Positions 1-11,700 of a stretch of DNA of 64,000 nucleotides are shown here, in pieces. The notes beneath the pieces were generated by a model, which saw nothing but the letters and a program-made list of their open reading frames with translations, was not told the origin of the DNA and ran no database searches. The position numbers and the translations under genes are program-made. Source of the DNA: Colocasia esculenta (lineage: Eukaryota > Streptophyta > Magnoliopsida > Alismatales > Araceae). The stretch covers positions 22,500-86,499 of the forward strand of contig JACBKR010001164.1 in assembly GCA_014218235.1 (NCBI GenBank), written 5' to 3'. The number at the start of each line of letters is the position of its first letter. The stretch's first letter is position 1.

Positions 1-1334
1 TATTTGTTCATTCTTAGCTTTTAGATCTTCACATAACAGTTCATTTCTTCTTTTAAGTTCAGTTATTTGGCTTTCTAATTGTTCATTTTCTGATTTTAGA
101 TCTGAGTTTGTGTTTTCTAGACAAGCATTATTTTTCTTACTTACTTTTAATAGTTTGGTTACTTCTCTATATTTATTGTATAGTTCATTGAATGCTTCCT
201 CTAAATTATCTGAATCAAAATTATTACAAGAATCAAAGGATGAGTCAGAGGTTACCTTTTCTTCGGTATTTGCCATGAAAGCCAGGTTGGTTTCTTCCTC
301 ATCACTGGTTGAGCTTGACTCACTGTCTGAGTCGCTGTTGTTGCTCCATGCAGCTGCCATAGCTTTATTCTTATATTTCCTGAACTCTTGGAGCTCTCTC
401 TCTTCTGAATTCATGCTTCTTGAGCTTTGGACATTCAGCTTTGATATGTCCTGGCTTTTTGCACTCGTAGCATATGGGCTCACTCTTCTTTTGATCCTTT
501 CCATCTGGTTTCTTGAAGTCTTTATTTCTCTTGAAGTGTCTTCTACCAGATTGGAACTTCTTCTTCTTTGCTAGAATGCGTTGCAATCTTTTTGACAGCA
601 TGGCTTCTTCATCTTCACAACCACTTGAGTTTTCATCTTCAGCTGATGACTCATCTGACTTGTCTTCTTCTGCTTTAAGAGCATTTGAATGCTTCTTTCT
701 GCTAGAGGACTCTCCTAGCCTTTCCATATTCATCTTATGGGCCATAAGGGACCCAATGAGTTCTTCCAAAGACATTCTTTTCAGATCATTAGCTTCTTCA
801 ATAGCTGTGACCTTTGGGGTCCATGAGGATGGTAAGGATCTAAGAATTGTCCTCACCATGTCTCCAATCTCATAGGTTTTTCCTAGTCCGGCTAACCCAT
901 TTGTGATATCTGTAAATCTACTGAACATGTGGGTTATAGATTCACCTGATTTCATCTGAAATCTTCATATTGTGTAACAAGAATATCAATCTTGTCTCCT
1001 TCACCTTATCTATGCCTTCATAGGTAATTCTAAGCTTTTCCCACATCTCCATGCGGATTTGCAGGCTGAAACTCTGTTGAATTCCTTTTGCTTAGTGCAC
1101 AGCACAGAATACTCTTAGCCTTACAGTTCAAGGAGATCTTTTTCTTGTCATCATCTGTCCACTGAGCTTTCTCATTTGTGACCAGGAGATCGCCTTCTTC
1201 TACTATTGACCTATCTGATAGTCGTGACCTTGGAGAAAGTACTCCATTCTGGTCTTCCAGTAAGCATAATCTTCACCATCGAAGAGAGGGGGTCGGTTGA
1301 CAGACTGACCTTCAATGTTACCTTGGGCTGCCAT
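1..1334 (-). pseudogene. Copia gag (UBN2-type nucleocapsid), 5' part, broken
   Basis: This is the Gag polyprotein of a Ty1/Copia retrotransposon read on the minus strand, which would form the particle and bind element RNA. The start codon at 1334 follows the PBS by about 50 bases and opens with the N-terminal region typical of plant Copia Gag (NRPPLFDGEDYAYW). A one-base deletion near 1230 shifts the frame. The frame is open again from 955 to 371, covering the UBN2 helices and one CCHC zinc knuckle (CYECKKPGHIKAEC) near 455-500. Beyond it lies an acidic, serine-rich stretch and then a Lys/Glu/Asn/Leu-rich coiled-coil-like segment running off the left edge. Pol is outside the window. The family is clear; the reading-frame breaks make it a pseudogene as sequenced. 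Confidence 0.88.
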
Positions 1335-1384
1335 GGATCTTTACTCTTCAGATCGTTAGATCTTCTTCTTTGTCGAAGAGACTA

Positions 1385-1396
1385 GCTCTGATACCA
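1385..1396 (-). other. Primer binding site of the left Copia element
   Basis: Complement of TGGTATCAGAGC, the initiator tRNA-Met 3' end used by plant Copia and many Ty3 elements. It sits one base inside the LTR edge at 1398 and fixes the element as minus strand. Confidence 0.9.
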
Positions 1397-2079
1397 CTGT
1401 TGCCCAGTTGACTAGCTAGAGGGGGGGTGAATGGGTCTTAAAAAATCTATTTAGGTGACACCTGTACGTAAAAATATACACAAAAACAATATTCGATGTT
1501 GGTTAGCAATGGTTAGTATGAACAACAAACCCACAAAGAATCAATCACACAACGCAAGGAATTATCCTGTTTTGGACCTCCTTTCCTTAGGAGTCCTACG
1601 TCCAGTCCCTGAGCAACAACTCAGGTTTTCACTAACTAGGGTACAATCCCCCTATGGACACTACAACACCCAGCACAGCTGGTCTTCCTTCACACCAGAA
1701 GGGAACAACCACACCCTGGATACCTCACCAGGTCTTCCTTCACAACCGAAGGGAAACAGCACCCTGGATCCCACCAGGTCTTCCTTCACACACGAAGGGA
1801 AACACCACAAAGAGAATAGAATGAATTCAAGCCCCTAGATCAAGCTTTTACAAGCCAAGATCTGAAGCAACAAGCACTGAGAGCAAAAGATCTAAACAAG
1901 GCACACTCTCAGGACTATGCGGGCTCTCTTAGAAATTCTATTACAGCACAGAGAGCGAAGAGCTAAAGGTGATGAGGAATGAGATTCTTGGCTCTAGATT
2001 TCTTGCAGAAGAATTTGAATGCTTGAGTGCGAGATGCTTGTTCTCCACCCCCGGTGGTTGATTCTTCTCTTCTGTCTTG

Positions 2080-2089
2080 TATTTATATC
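2080..2089 (-). promoter_or_regulatory. Probable LTR TATA box
   Basis: Minus-strand AGATATAAAT in a TATAAATAC context about 680 bases before the LTR inner end and downstream of the U3 tandem array. Position and sequence suit an RNA polymerase II promoter. Confidence 0.5.
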
Positions 2090-2559
2090 TCTTTTTGAAA
2101 TACGGCCGTTGAAGTAACCGTTGTCTCTTAGATTGGTAGACGTTAGACTGCATGACATTTGGAAGCTTCAACAATCTTTTATCCAGTTGAGCACGCAAAG
2201 AGAATTAAATGGTCCAACGTTGTATTTATTCTGGCGTCTATATGGTCCAATGTTGTATGACAGAATGTCTTTAGGACCTTGCACACATTTAAATGCTAGA
2301 ACAGTAGACAGCTAGGCTATCTCTTATTGTCAGTAAATGTTGATGTGAGTATTCACCAAAATAGCAATGCCAAATAGCTTGTTCTAAAAGATGTTGACAG
2401 AATATGCACAATAGTAAAAGGATATCATCTGCAGGATGCAGAGCATAGAGATTTCTGTCTTCATTAAATGCACAGCAGTTAGATAGATAAAGAAGGACTT
2501 TGACTATTCAACGCTTTAAGAGATAAGATAAATGTCAAGTCGATATAAACTATAAAGTC

Positions 2560-3330
2560 GTTGTCTATATGACTTATGAAATCGTTATGAATGCCAACAA
2601 GTCATTATGAAGAGCAAATCGTTATAGAAAGCAAGTTGATGTGTTCAACGAAGAAATCGTTATGAACACTTAACAAATCGTTATGAGCTCTAAAGAAATC
2701 GTTGTGCGAAGCAAATCGTTATGAGTTCTAAAGAAATCGTTGCAGGAAGCAAATCGTTATGAGTTCTAAAGAAATCGTTGCGCGGAGCAAATCGTTATGA
2801 GTTCTAAAGAAATCGTTGCGAACACTTAACAAATCGTTACAGAAAGCAAATCGTTGCGAATTCTAAGAAATCGTACGGCGAGAAAGTCGTTGCGAATTCT
2901 AAGAAATCGTTATGATAACTTAAGAAATCGTTACGGCGAGCAAGTCGTTGCGATTCTAAAGAAATCGTTACGGCGAGCAAGTCGTTGCGAATTTTAAAGA
3001 AATCGTTACGGAGAGCAAGTCGTTGTGAATTCTAAAGAAATCGTTACGGCGAGCAAGTCGTTGCGAATTCTAAAGAAATCGTTATGATAGCTTAAGAAAT
3101 CGTTACGGCGAGCAAGTCGTTGCGAATTCTAAAGAAATCGTTGCGACGGGCAAGTTGTACGAGTTCCGAGGAAATCGTTCCGATGACTTATAGAATCGTT
3201 GTGAGAACGATTTGTTTGTAATCAAATGATGTTACAGTAAAGAAGTCGTTCAGACACTTAAGAAATCGTTATGAATTCAAATCGTTGTAGCACTAAAGGA
3301 AGTCGTTGAGACTTTCAACAGAAGTCGATG
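2560..3330. repeat. U3 tandem array of AAATCGTT / AAGTCGTT motifs
   Basis: About twenty TCGTT cores, mostly as alternating AAATCGTT and AAGTCGTT halves. In the best conserved part (2860-3150) the unit is 37-38 bp: AAATCGTTACGGCGAG then CAAGTCGTTGCGAATTCT. Toward 2580-2800 the units are shorter and diverged. The array is upstream of the TATA box in element orientation. Confidence 0.85.
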
Positions 3331-3502
3331 TGGACTTAGAGAAATATGATCTTGAAATAATTAATGCTTCAGTGAGGTAATGCTTACCACCATTGGCTTG
3401 TGTGACCTTGGTATATTTCCTGTACTTAAGACTTAAGTGATAGAACTTTTTGATAGGGTTTTGTTAATCACCAAAATAAATATGTAATTAATTAAAATTA
3501 CA

Positions 3503-4144
3503 TAGGGACAGACTGAACATCACGTCTCCCTTTTCTCCTTTCTCCATCAACTCCGACAATGGCCCGTCACGTCGCACCCAGATTGGGGAAGCACCCCCTC
3601 CCCTCTCTCTCTCTCTCTCTCTCTCTCTTATTGCATTTCTACTCCCTCCGAGCCCCACGTGGCTTAACGTTTTCACCTCCTCTCGGCCCACGTGGCCTTC
3701 TTTAATCCTTTTTTACACACATGCATGCATACATTACACACACACACACACACCTATTCTTAGGGGTTTAAAACCACCATCCAGTGAGTCCTCCCCATTT
3801 TACTCATTTCATTTATTTATTCGGGATTCGGTACTACACGCCATATTTCACTAATGCCCATTCTATTTGTCTTTTTTTTTGCAAGGGTAATCAAATGAGG
3901 AAACGCCCTCTACCGTGGCCGGCCGTGTTCGTAGAGGAAGATAGGGCCCACATATCCCCCACGCAATCTCTCGCTAAAAAGGTACGCTCGCGATCACTCT
4001 TCCATCCCGCACCCTTCGCCGTGCACTCTCTATTCGGCACACTCACGTGCTTGGTGATCACGATCATTTTCCCTTATTTATCACCACCCTCTTTGTGGAT
4101 TTAAACGCCCGGGCTCCCCGACGGACCACACGGCAGTGTCTACA
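3503..4144 (+). mobile_element. Fragment of a family D (Tat-like Ty3) LTR, 3' end
   Basis: The stretch from about 3750 resembles the D LTR near 55215-55637 (shared GGGGTTTAAA, GGCCGGCC and GCGATCAC landmarks). It ends GTGTCTACA at 4144, the inverted partner of the TGTAGGCAC start seen at 54454. Sequence after 4144 is family B LTR, not a PBS, so this is a 3' or solo LTR. The 5' part is missing because the left Copia element inserted here. It contains a CT microsatellite at about 3603-3629 and a CA microsatellite at 3737-3752. Open frames at 3488-3691 and 3784-4104 show no protein family. Confidence 0.65.
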
Positions 4145-6826
4145 GTCACCATCTGACTCACCTGAAACACATGAAATAGATACGCAGGATGAGCGAATAA
4201 CACCCAATAGGACTTAATATCTCATAAAAACAAGCATGCTTTAAGTGTTTAATGTCTTTATGAGGCAGGATACTAGAACAAGTAGTCATGTATAGTCAAG
4301 AGAATGACGTAACAAGACAACGTGAAACAATAGCACATTCACGAGAGTATAACATCACAAGAATTGACCATATCACGAGATAGCAAGTAAACTAGTCACG
4401 ATAGCAAGTATGGGTCTGTATTCTTTCAAACCCGAGTTCAAGTAAAAAACAAATGATTGACTGATTGTCATAGATTAAATCTTACGTGTCATGCGTTAGG
4501 TGTATGCCATCACCCAGATCATTAGACCCCCGCGAGGTTATAGCCTTTCAGGTGCTCCTCCCAAGGACCAGATCGGGCCCTTATAATGTTGCCTAGCATA
4601 GTCATGTTTGTTATCTTAGACAATCAATGATGGCCAAGTAGAATACCAAGAAGAGATGAGAGTAATAGATGAACTAGATGAGAGTTCAAAGTGAAAGTGA
4701 ACAGATGAGAGTAACGAGATGTATATGAGATTGGGGTATAGTCGTAAAACAACGTTAAAACATGATAGTAATAGTTGCACAGCACCAGGTTGGGTACCGG
4801 CAGTCTAGTACAAGTCAACACCGCCCACTAGCTGTGCTATGAACACAAAACTAATGGTCTGGCGTGAACCACAAGGTAAGAAGGAAACACTAAGGTTGTT
4901 TGGATCGTACTGATCCTTAAGGGTGTAACGGGTTTTAAGGGTACAACCAGCTCGTCGGCTAAGGACAGCGCCAAAGCCAAGAAGACTTACGGAGGCCTTA
5001 ACAAGGATTCCTAGTTCAGTCAAAAGTCTTCCCGATGGAGAGGTGGTCCATGCCAAGAGAGTGTGCAGAAAACTAGGGTCCGTCGTGCCTCAAGTGTCGA
5101 AGGCCGAGGGAAACGATAACGGTGTATAAAACACATGAGTAAAATGAAGACAAGTGTAATTATTTTAAATAGAGAATTTAGTACTTTATTTTGCTAATTA
5201 CCAGATACTTATTGTGTAATTAATAGGGTTAATGGCAGACATGATTGTTAAGTGTGTGGCAAGTGTAAGAAATCAAGAGAGCATGTATGGTTGGATATAG
5301 TTTTCAATTAATTAATTTCACATAATATTTCCCATTATTAATTAATAAGTCGAATTACTCATGACAGAACTTAATTAAGGGTAAACAGGGTTTATATGGC
5401 AAAATGGAAGGGTTATAATGGTAAAATTAGGGTTCTGGTCGCAACAGTCAAGTGGCGACGCACAGGGGTGTCGCGTTAAGATTGTCGCAACGCCCAGGGC
5501 TGGCGCGTTCAAGTCGCGACGCTAGGGGCTAGCGCGTTCAGGTCGCGACGCCAGACCCGATCGCGTTTTGTTGAACCGGCCTCTGGGGTTGAACCGGGCC
5601 ATGTCGTGACATGTCGGCCCGTCGCGTTAAGAACACGACAGACCCCCTTGTCGCGACCCTTCTGATAACACGGCGAGTCGGGCTGTCGCGATATCAGAAG
5701 GTGTCCCGAGCCCAACAAGAGGATTTTCCCCATTTTGGGTGGGTTCCATCCCTTCCATAACATGACACATAGCTGATCTAAAATACGTATTAAATCACAG
5801 ATGGCTTCAAAATGATGAAATCAATTTTAAACGAATCTGAACATGTAGATCTACCACTGAACATAACGAATTAGAAAATAGACATGATTGACACATGCTT
5901 TAAGCAAGTTACATTTTGATGCCATAAATAGGTGCAGTCATGGAAAAAATGATTTAATTAGGGTCAGATATAACATAAAAATTGGGGAAAATAGGGGCAT
6001 TTGAAAGCTAAGAGCAAGCAGTATTTATGAGAATATTTGCAAGGCATGGGATCATGTACATGCATGGATTGAAGACATTAAATTAGGTTGGGTGCACGAG
6101 AATAAAGGGTTTGAAAAAATTAATTCCCCTCATGGAAGAACGAAAAATAGTGAAACGTAAGGCTTTTGAAGAGGATCATGAAGACTACCTAGGGTAATTT
6201 TTACACAAATTAAGATTGAGAGATTGCCTACCTTTCGTTGAAGTAAAGAAAACCCTAGTTTGGTGATGAAAATAGAAAAACCCTCCTTGCTCCAAGCCTT
6301 CTCCTCCCTTGCTCCTTCGTCCACAGCCTTCTCCTTCGTCCTCCAGAGCTCTATCAACGATCTAGGGGGTGATAGGGCCGATATTGGGGTGTTTTGTTTG
6401 CTAATAGAGTCCTAACCATCTTTAAACTCTTTCTCTTCTTCAAACTCCGAAAATTAGTAATTATCTCCTATTTCCTTCATTTACCAAATGGGGTTGGGAA
6501 GAGAGTTAAATTCGTGGCCAAAGGGTTAGGATGGTATAAGGCTCCTCATTGGACAAATATGGGTTATTAGTATTTATCTTAACCCTTTTCTATTTAACAT
6601 TTATTTTTAATGTGAATTTCACTAATTTAATTCCCATCTCATGATGGGCTCCTCTCAATTGGGCCCACACCCATGTTAGGACCATTAATACAACCCATTT
6701 CCAATTTAGCTTAATGGGTATTGCTTTAATTTTCTTTTATTCCATTTATTCTCTCTTTATTCTATTAAATGTATTTAACTCATTTTTTTATTTTATTTGG
6801 ATTTAAAAATCAAGGTTACTATAGGT
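4145..6826 (-). mobile_element. LTR fragment of family B (chromovirus-like Ty3), minus strand
   Basis: Inverted and diverged relative to the LTR at 55693-58860, and parallel to the copy starting at 63145. Shared blocks include the ACACGCAGGATGAGCGAATAA-like region near 4177-4200 and the GGACCAGAT block near 4565. The first roughly 310 bp present at 63145 are missing at the left edge, where the family D LTR is inserted, and the outer U3 end is missing at 6826. No coding sequence was found; open frames at 4624-5763 and 6130-6357 are LTR sequence. Confidence 0.8.
5454..5690. promoter_or_regulatory. CGCG-core palindrome array, 18/11 bp spacing (family B copy 1)
   Basis: CGCG or one-step variants (CGTG, CACG, CGCA, GGCG) start at 5454, 5472, 5486, 5504, 5515, 5533, 5544, 5562, 5605, 5623, 5634, 5652, 5669 and 5687. 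Intervals are 18,14,18,11,18,11,18,43,18,11,18,17,18. Most cores sit in GTCGCGAC or TCGCGTT. The 18 bp interval recurs seven times. Function is not known. Confidence 0.8.
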
Positions 6827-6827
6827 C

Positions 6828-7004
6828 TGATTTGGACTCCTCGACTCCCGCATGCCAAGTTTGACTCTCTAGCCATGTTGAAATTGTTTGTACTATGAAC
6901 AGACTCTTATTTCTGTTTTTATATCCGTGTAACCCCCCAACTCATAAATTAACGAACTATAAATCTAAATGAAACATCCCATCAAATCTAAATCGACTCC
7001 CAAC
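6828..7004. repeat. Tandem-repeat unit left of chromovirus A
   Basis: Bases 6868-7000 (GACTCTCTAGCCATGTTGAA onward) recur at 17870-18005 on the other side of element A, followed by a more diverged copy to about 18145. These are units of a 135-180 bp tandem repeat split by the insertion, not a normal 5 bp target duplication. Confidence 0.75.
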
Positions 7005-10000
7005 TGTCACGCCCAACATTTAGCAGCGGAAACTAAACGTCGAGAGCGTGAGCGATACAAGTTTGCGTATCACAGTCGAGTAAATTCAGAGTAACAACTA
7101 AATTTAACACAAGACTAAAGATAATAATATTGCCAGCCAACATAATCTTTATTTCATTCCATCAACTAGTTTAAACACCTTATATAATTAGAGCCATAAC
7201 AGGGCCCAATATTGTATCTCAAATACATTTGACTCATTAAAAAGAACCTATCTATTACAGACTCTATAAACTCTAACTTCAATGGCTGACGTGCAAGTAG
7301 ACTGGTACGCTTGAACAGCTCGTCACTCGTCCTAGTCCTCATTCTCTAGCTCCTTATATTCATCACCTGAAAATATTAAGGAAAATAGGTGTGAGCGCAC
7401 TAGCACCCAGTAGGATTTACATCTCATGGTGCGGGCATGCTTAGGTATTAACATGTTAACAATGGCAATACTATCATGCAATGCTCATGACAATAACAGT
7501 AGTGACAATCCAAACTATAACATGTACGATTTGACATTCTCATGTAGAAGGACGATTATCAATGAGATAATAGACAAAACGATCACTTGACATGTAAGGA
7601 AAATTCAATAGCATGTAGCATGTACAATAGATTTCTCAAGTTGAATTCCGTAGAATTCCAATGGACAATGACATGTGGATTCAATAATGATGACGTGTAC
7701 AATAGAATGGCCATTAACATATAATATTCAATCAGTCAATCATTCATTCATTCAATACCAATGTGAAGATTCCCCAGATAAATCTTGCATTCAATTAGGT
7801 GATTGCTAGACACCTCATTGGGTTATATACTTTCGCGATTATAAGTATTTCGGGTGCTCCTCCAAGGACCAAACAGGGCCCTATTTGCACAGGCATAGTT
7901 GTGATCGAGTTCCAATAGTTTTTTGTAATTCCATTCATTCATTTATGCCCACAGGTTTTCCAAGTAATGGACAATGATGAACTAATGATCATGTCAATGA
8001 TGATAGAGAACAATGCAAGGGGATCCAGATTAATTTTGGAAGCATACCAGGTTATTCTCATTAGTTCAGTATTTACATTTAATAGCTTGGTTTCAATGTT
8101 ATCAAATCACTCACGAGAATTAGATAAGAATAGAAGTGCATCCTATCTTCTGGGTACGTCATTGGTACAACCAACTCGGTCTTCATTAGGGAATCCATGA
8201 AGTATGGAGATTTACGAAGGTCTTAGAGAAAAGGTCGCTTGTCTATCGATACGACCGACAGAGGGCTTCCAATTCCCAATAAGGGGTTGCCTATATGTGC
8301 AAAGTGACGTGTAGAGTGTGTCTCAATCCACAATCCACCAGTTAAACATTTCGGAAAGCAATGAACAAACCTGCCATGACATGTATGCAATTCAATTCTA
8401 TCACATGGTTGCAGTGCTTTTAGCATACAATCCTTCTCAATTTTTATGGACAGAGAAAATATAATCATTGCATGTAACATTCACATGATCACATGAATGC
8501 ATTCAATAAATCATTTACAATTAGAATAGATGTTCATATTCATAAGATTTTCATGTAGGTTAAACATTTTTAGGCCATTGCATAACTACATGACATCATG
8601 TAACATAAGAACATGCATAAACTAGACTGGGCAGTACATGACAACAGTCTTGGGTCGGCCCTGAAATCGCATCCTACACAGTAGACGCTTTTCATAACAG
8701 TGTACGGTCAAACACGGCTAAACTGTGAAGACTTCAATTTGTGGCGGCCTATGTGGTCGGCTTTATGGTTGAATCGCGACGGGATACCACGTTGCATTCA
8801 TGTAATTCATTTAAACAGCAAATATAAAAGGATGAAAAAGTTGGGCGGGAAACGACACTAAAACGCGACGACCGTATGATGATCTCGTTCAGAGGTCCTC
8901 TGACATGTCAATGGGCACACAGTTTGAGGCCCGGGATGCGCCAAATGCGTCGACATCGCAGACACAGTTCAGGTAATGGCGGCGGCTAAGGCCGACGCGA
9001 TACCGGCGATTGAATCGCGACGCCTGTCGTGATCGCGATTCAAACTACAGACTGAAACCGCAGAAACCCAGCAATGATCCTCTTGCAACGCTATATCTCC
9101 CTGTCTAGGGCACATGGGTCAAAATGTAAACATGAAACTGTAGAGGACATCAAGTAGAAGAAGATTAATGTTTAGGGTTTGATCTAATTCAGTCTCGATT
9201 CACGTGAAACATATGAAGAATAGAAAAAGCCCTAACAGTGCGCGACTCTTGAAAAACGCTTAATACGACTCACATACTCCATGAAAATTGGGGAAACCAC
9301 TTTCAAATCAAACTAGACAGGATGCTCTATCCATAGGTATGTGTAACTTATGTGTTCAGCCTAAGATCACCTACCTTGTGAAGATCTAAGTCCAGTCGAT
9401 GCACAGAATGTAGCAGAGGATGGATGGGGAAGAAGCTCCGGTTCTTGGCCTTTCTCCTCCTCCTCTAGTGCCCTAGATCGCCTCCACATGACCGCAACAT
9501 GATGGAAACGTTCCCTAAGAGACTCTTCATGTTTATTATACATCTAGGGTTTATTCAAGTCCTAATGGGTGTGGGAATGAGGGTTGCGGTTTATGCACGG
9601 TAGTTGCCATATTTTGGAATTCTCCTCCCAATCGAGGTAGGAATACCATTAGGAAGGTTCCTAGCATGGTTATGCACGAATTGGTTGCCATCCATGGCTA
9701 ATCCCCCATGTTTTAACCCTATTTACCCTTCCTAATTTCTGCATAATACAATATGAATTTCTGGGTATTTTCTTGCTCTGTCTTATTCTTAGGCCAAAGT
9801 GATCCGTTGGCCCAATTTTGATAATAGGTCATCATTACATATGGTGGTAGTCTATCCAACATGTTTATTTATTTTATGGTCGCGTTATTTTTTCGCGTTA
9901 ATGGTTTTCCGACTTAGTTTCCTAATTTGGGTAATTAGTCACCTGTGGGTACACTTAGCCAATCGGAATTTTCGTTGCATGAATTTCTTCATGGAACACT

Positions 10001-10165
10001 TAGGAATAATGTTTGGGTTGAGTTTATAATTTTTACTGAATTTTCCGATGTATTCTTCAACGTATGATAAGGGTACGCATGTTCTTCCATTCCGATAATA
10101 CGAAAATTATTTATTTCCCTTTATTTACAATTTTTAAAATCACGAAATTTCTCTGGGGTGCTACA
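7005..10165 (-). mobile_element. 3' LTR of chromovirus A
   Basis: Bounded by TGTCACGCCC at 7005 and GGGGTGCTACA ending at 10165; read on the minus strand it starts TGTAGCACCCC and ends GCGTGACA. It is 3,161 bp and matches 14727-17861 along its length, with many substitutions and single-base indels. Length, termini and the downstream chromodomain fit the Tekay/Del group of chromoviruses. Open frames inside (7967-8200, 8223-8480, 9799-10029) are not conserved as proteins between the two LTRs. Confidence 0.92.
8990..9045. promoter_or_regulatory. CGCG palindrome pair in chromovirus A LTR
   Basis: GAATCGCGA at 9012-9020 and TCGCGATTC at 9033-9041 are exact inverted copies; their CGCG cores begin at 9016 and 9034, 18 bp apart. 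Another GACGCGA core begins at 8996. The sister LTR keeps the 18 bp pair at 16714 and 16732, with an additional core at 16726. Confidence 0.75.
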
Positions 10166-10178
10166 TCCTCCCCCACTT
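10166..10178 (-). other. Polypurine tract of chromovirus A
   Basis: Minus-strand AAGTGGGGGAGGA directly abuts the LTR start TGTAGC at 10165. This is the expected plus-strand primer site and confirms 7005-10165 as the 3' LTR. Confidence 0.9.
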
Positions 10179-10182
10179 ATAA

Positions 10183-10655
10183 ATTTGGTCCCCAAATTTT
10201 TATACATGGCATAGATCATACTTGAGAATAGTTCTGGGTGTTTTTCTTCATTCTTTTCTCTGTTTCCCAGGTAGCGTTGGTAACTCCATCTCGACTTCAT
10301 TGGACCTTCCCATAGGTATGGTACGATTCTTGAGTCGTTGAAACTTCCGATCCAGTAGCTTGATCAGCTTCTCTTCATAGGTCAGGTCCTCCCGAATCTC
10401 CAAGTCTTCATGGTTAATCACATGGTCGGCATTGAATAAATACTTCCATAGCATGGATATGTGAATACATTGTGCATATTTGCCAGTTGTGGAGATAGTG
10501 CAAGTCTGTAAGCCCCCTGACCAACCCTTTCTGGGATTTCAAAAGATCCGATAAATCTAGGACTCAATTTTCCCTTGATCACAAATCTTTGGATTCCCCT
10601 TGAAGGTGAGACCTTCAAGAAAACATGATCGCCCACTTGGAATTCCAACTCTTTC
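10183..10655 (-). pseudogene. Chromovirus A integrase C-terminus and chromodomain
   Basis: The segment 10648-10418 encodes the SH3-like integrase tail (EFQVGDHVFLKVSPSRGIQR, then KGKLSPRFIGSFEI and GAYRLAL), and 10454-10248 the chromodomain (LTYEEKLIKLLDRKFQRLKN). In chromoviruses the chromodomain directs integration toward particular chromatin. A frameshift separates the two parts near 10430, and the expected tryptophan-rich chromodomain end is disturbed near 10270. It lies immediately before the PPT, as expected for the end of Pol. Confidence 0.88.
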
Positions 10656-11700
10656 CTTCATTTGTCTGCATAACTCTTCTGCCTTGATTGTGCTATCTTC
10701 AGACATTCTCTGACAATTTGTACCTTCCTGACAGTTGCTTCAATTAACTCGGGTCTAACCATTGGTTTTCTCCAACCTCCTCCCAACAAAGAGATGATCC
10801 ACAACTCCTGCCATACAAGGCTTCAAACGTTGCCATTTTGATGCTTGCCTGGTAGCTATTGTTGTATGCAAACTCCATAAGATACATCTAGTCATCCCAC
10901 CGTCCGTTAAAATCAAGCACAAGGGCACGAAGCATGTCCTCTACAATTTGATTGGTCCTTTCGGTTTGTCCATCTGTCTGAGGGTGAAAGGCAGTGCTAA
11001 AGTTCAATTTGGTTCCCATTGCGCTTGCAAACCCTTCCAGAAGTGTAAGTGAATCTAGGATCCAATCATATATATATTAGATGGAACCCCATGCAGTCTA
11101 ACTATTTCTTTGACATAAAGTGTGGCCAACACATCCACTGACCATGTACTCTTAATCGACAAGATGATGCCAACTTAGTCAATCGATCAACTATCACCCA
11201 TATCACATCCATACCACCTCTAGTCTTGGGCAATCCCATGATAAAGTCCATCCCGATGCTATCCTCTTCCATTCCAGAATTTTTGGTGGTCGCAGTCCAC
11301 CGACCGTTCTGAAATGCTCAGCCTTGACTTTCATACATGTTAAACAATATGACACATGGTCTGCCACATCCCTCTTCATATTCAGCCACCAATAAGACCT
11401 TTTCAAGTCTTGGTACATCTTTGTTGATCCAGGATGGATCGTGTACTTTGACTGGTGAGCTTCACTTAACAACCTCTTTTTGAGTACCCCATGATCAGGG
11501 ACACAAGTTCTGCCTCGGAATAGTAATCTCCCATCAGCTGATAGAGAAAAGTCAGGTCTTTGTTCTAACTTCTCCTTGATCTCAACTAAGAGTGGATCCT
11601 CTCCTTCTTTCTCCTTGATTTCGGCCAGTAGCTTAGACTGTATTTGGATATTGGAAATCATCATTTGTTTCTCCTTCTTTCCCATGTCTAAATTCAGACT
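10656..11700 (-). pseudogene. Chromovirus A integrase, zinc-binding and catalytic regions, broken
   Basis: The H2C2 zinc-binding domain is intact at 11685-11203: HQSKYTIHPGSTKMY, a DLKRSYWW stretch, then CLTCMKVKAEH. The catalytic core follows at about 11200-10750 in several frames and ends near the integrase tail. It would insert element cDNA into the genome. Multiple frameshifts make it non-coding as sequenced. It is positioned between RNase H and chromodomain as in all chromoviruses. Confidence 0.82.

Larger units (their letters stand above)
1398..3502 (-). mobile_element. 5' LTR of the left Copia element
   Basis: Read on the minus strand the LTR ends GGGCAACA at 1398, directly before the PBS. 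Its outer end lies between about 3475 and 3502; 3502 gives a TG start, and a TTGGTGATTAACAAAACC-like stretch at 3457-3475 resembles the start of the Copia LTR at 60643. A TATA box lies at 2080-2089. The region 1400-2080 is U5/R-like and 2100-3480 is U3 with a tandem array. The partner LTR is outside the window, so length (about 2.1 kb) and target duplication cannot be checked. The outer end joins an LTR fragment of another family, so this element inserted into that older LTR. Confidence 0.75.

Noticed and set aside
6868..7004. 135 bp flanking repeat of chromovirus A as a target site duplication
   Set aside because: Ty3 integration duplicates about 5 bp; the repeat is one of at least three tandem units.
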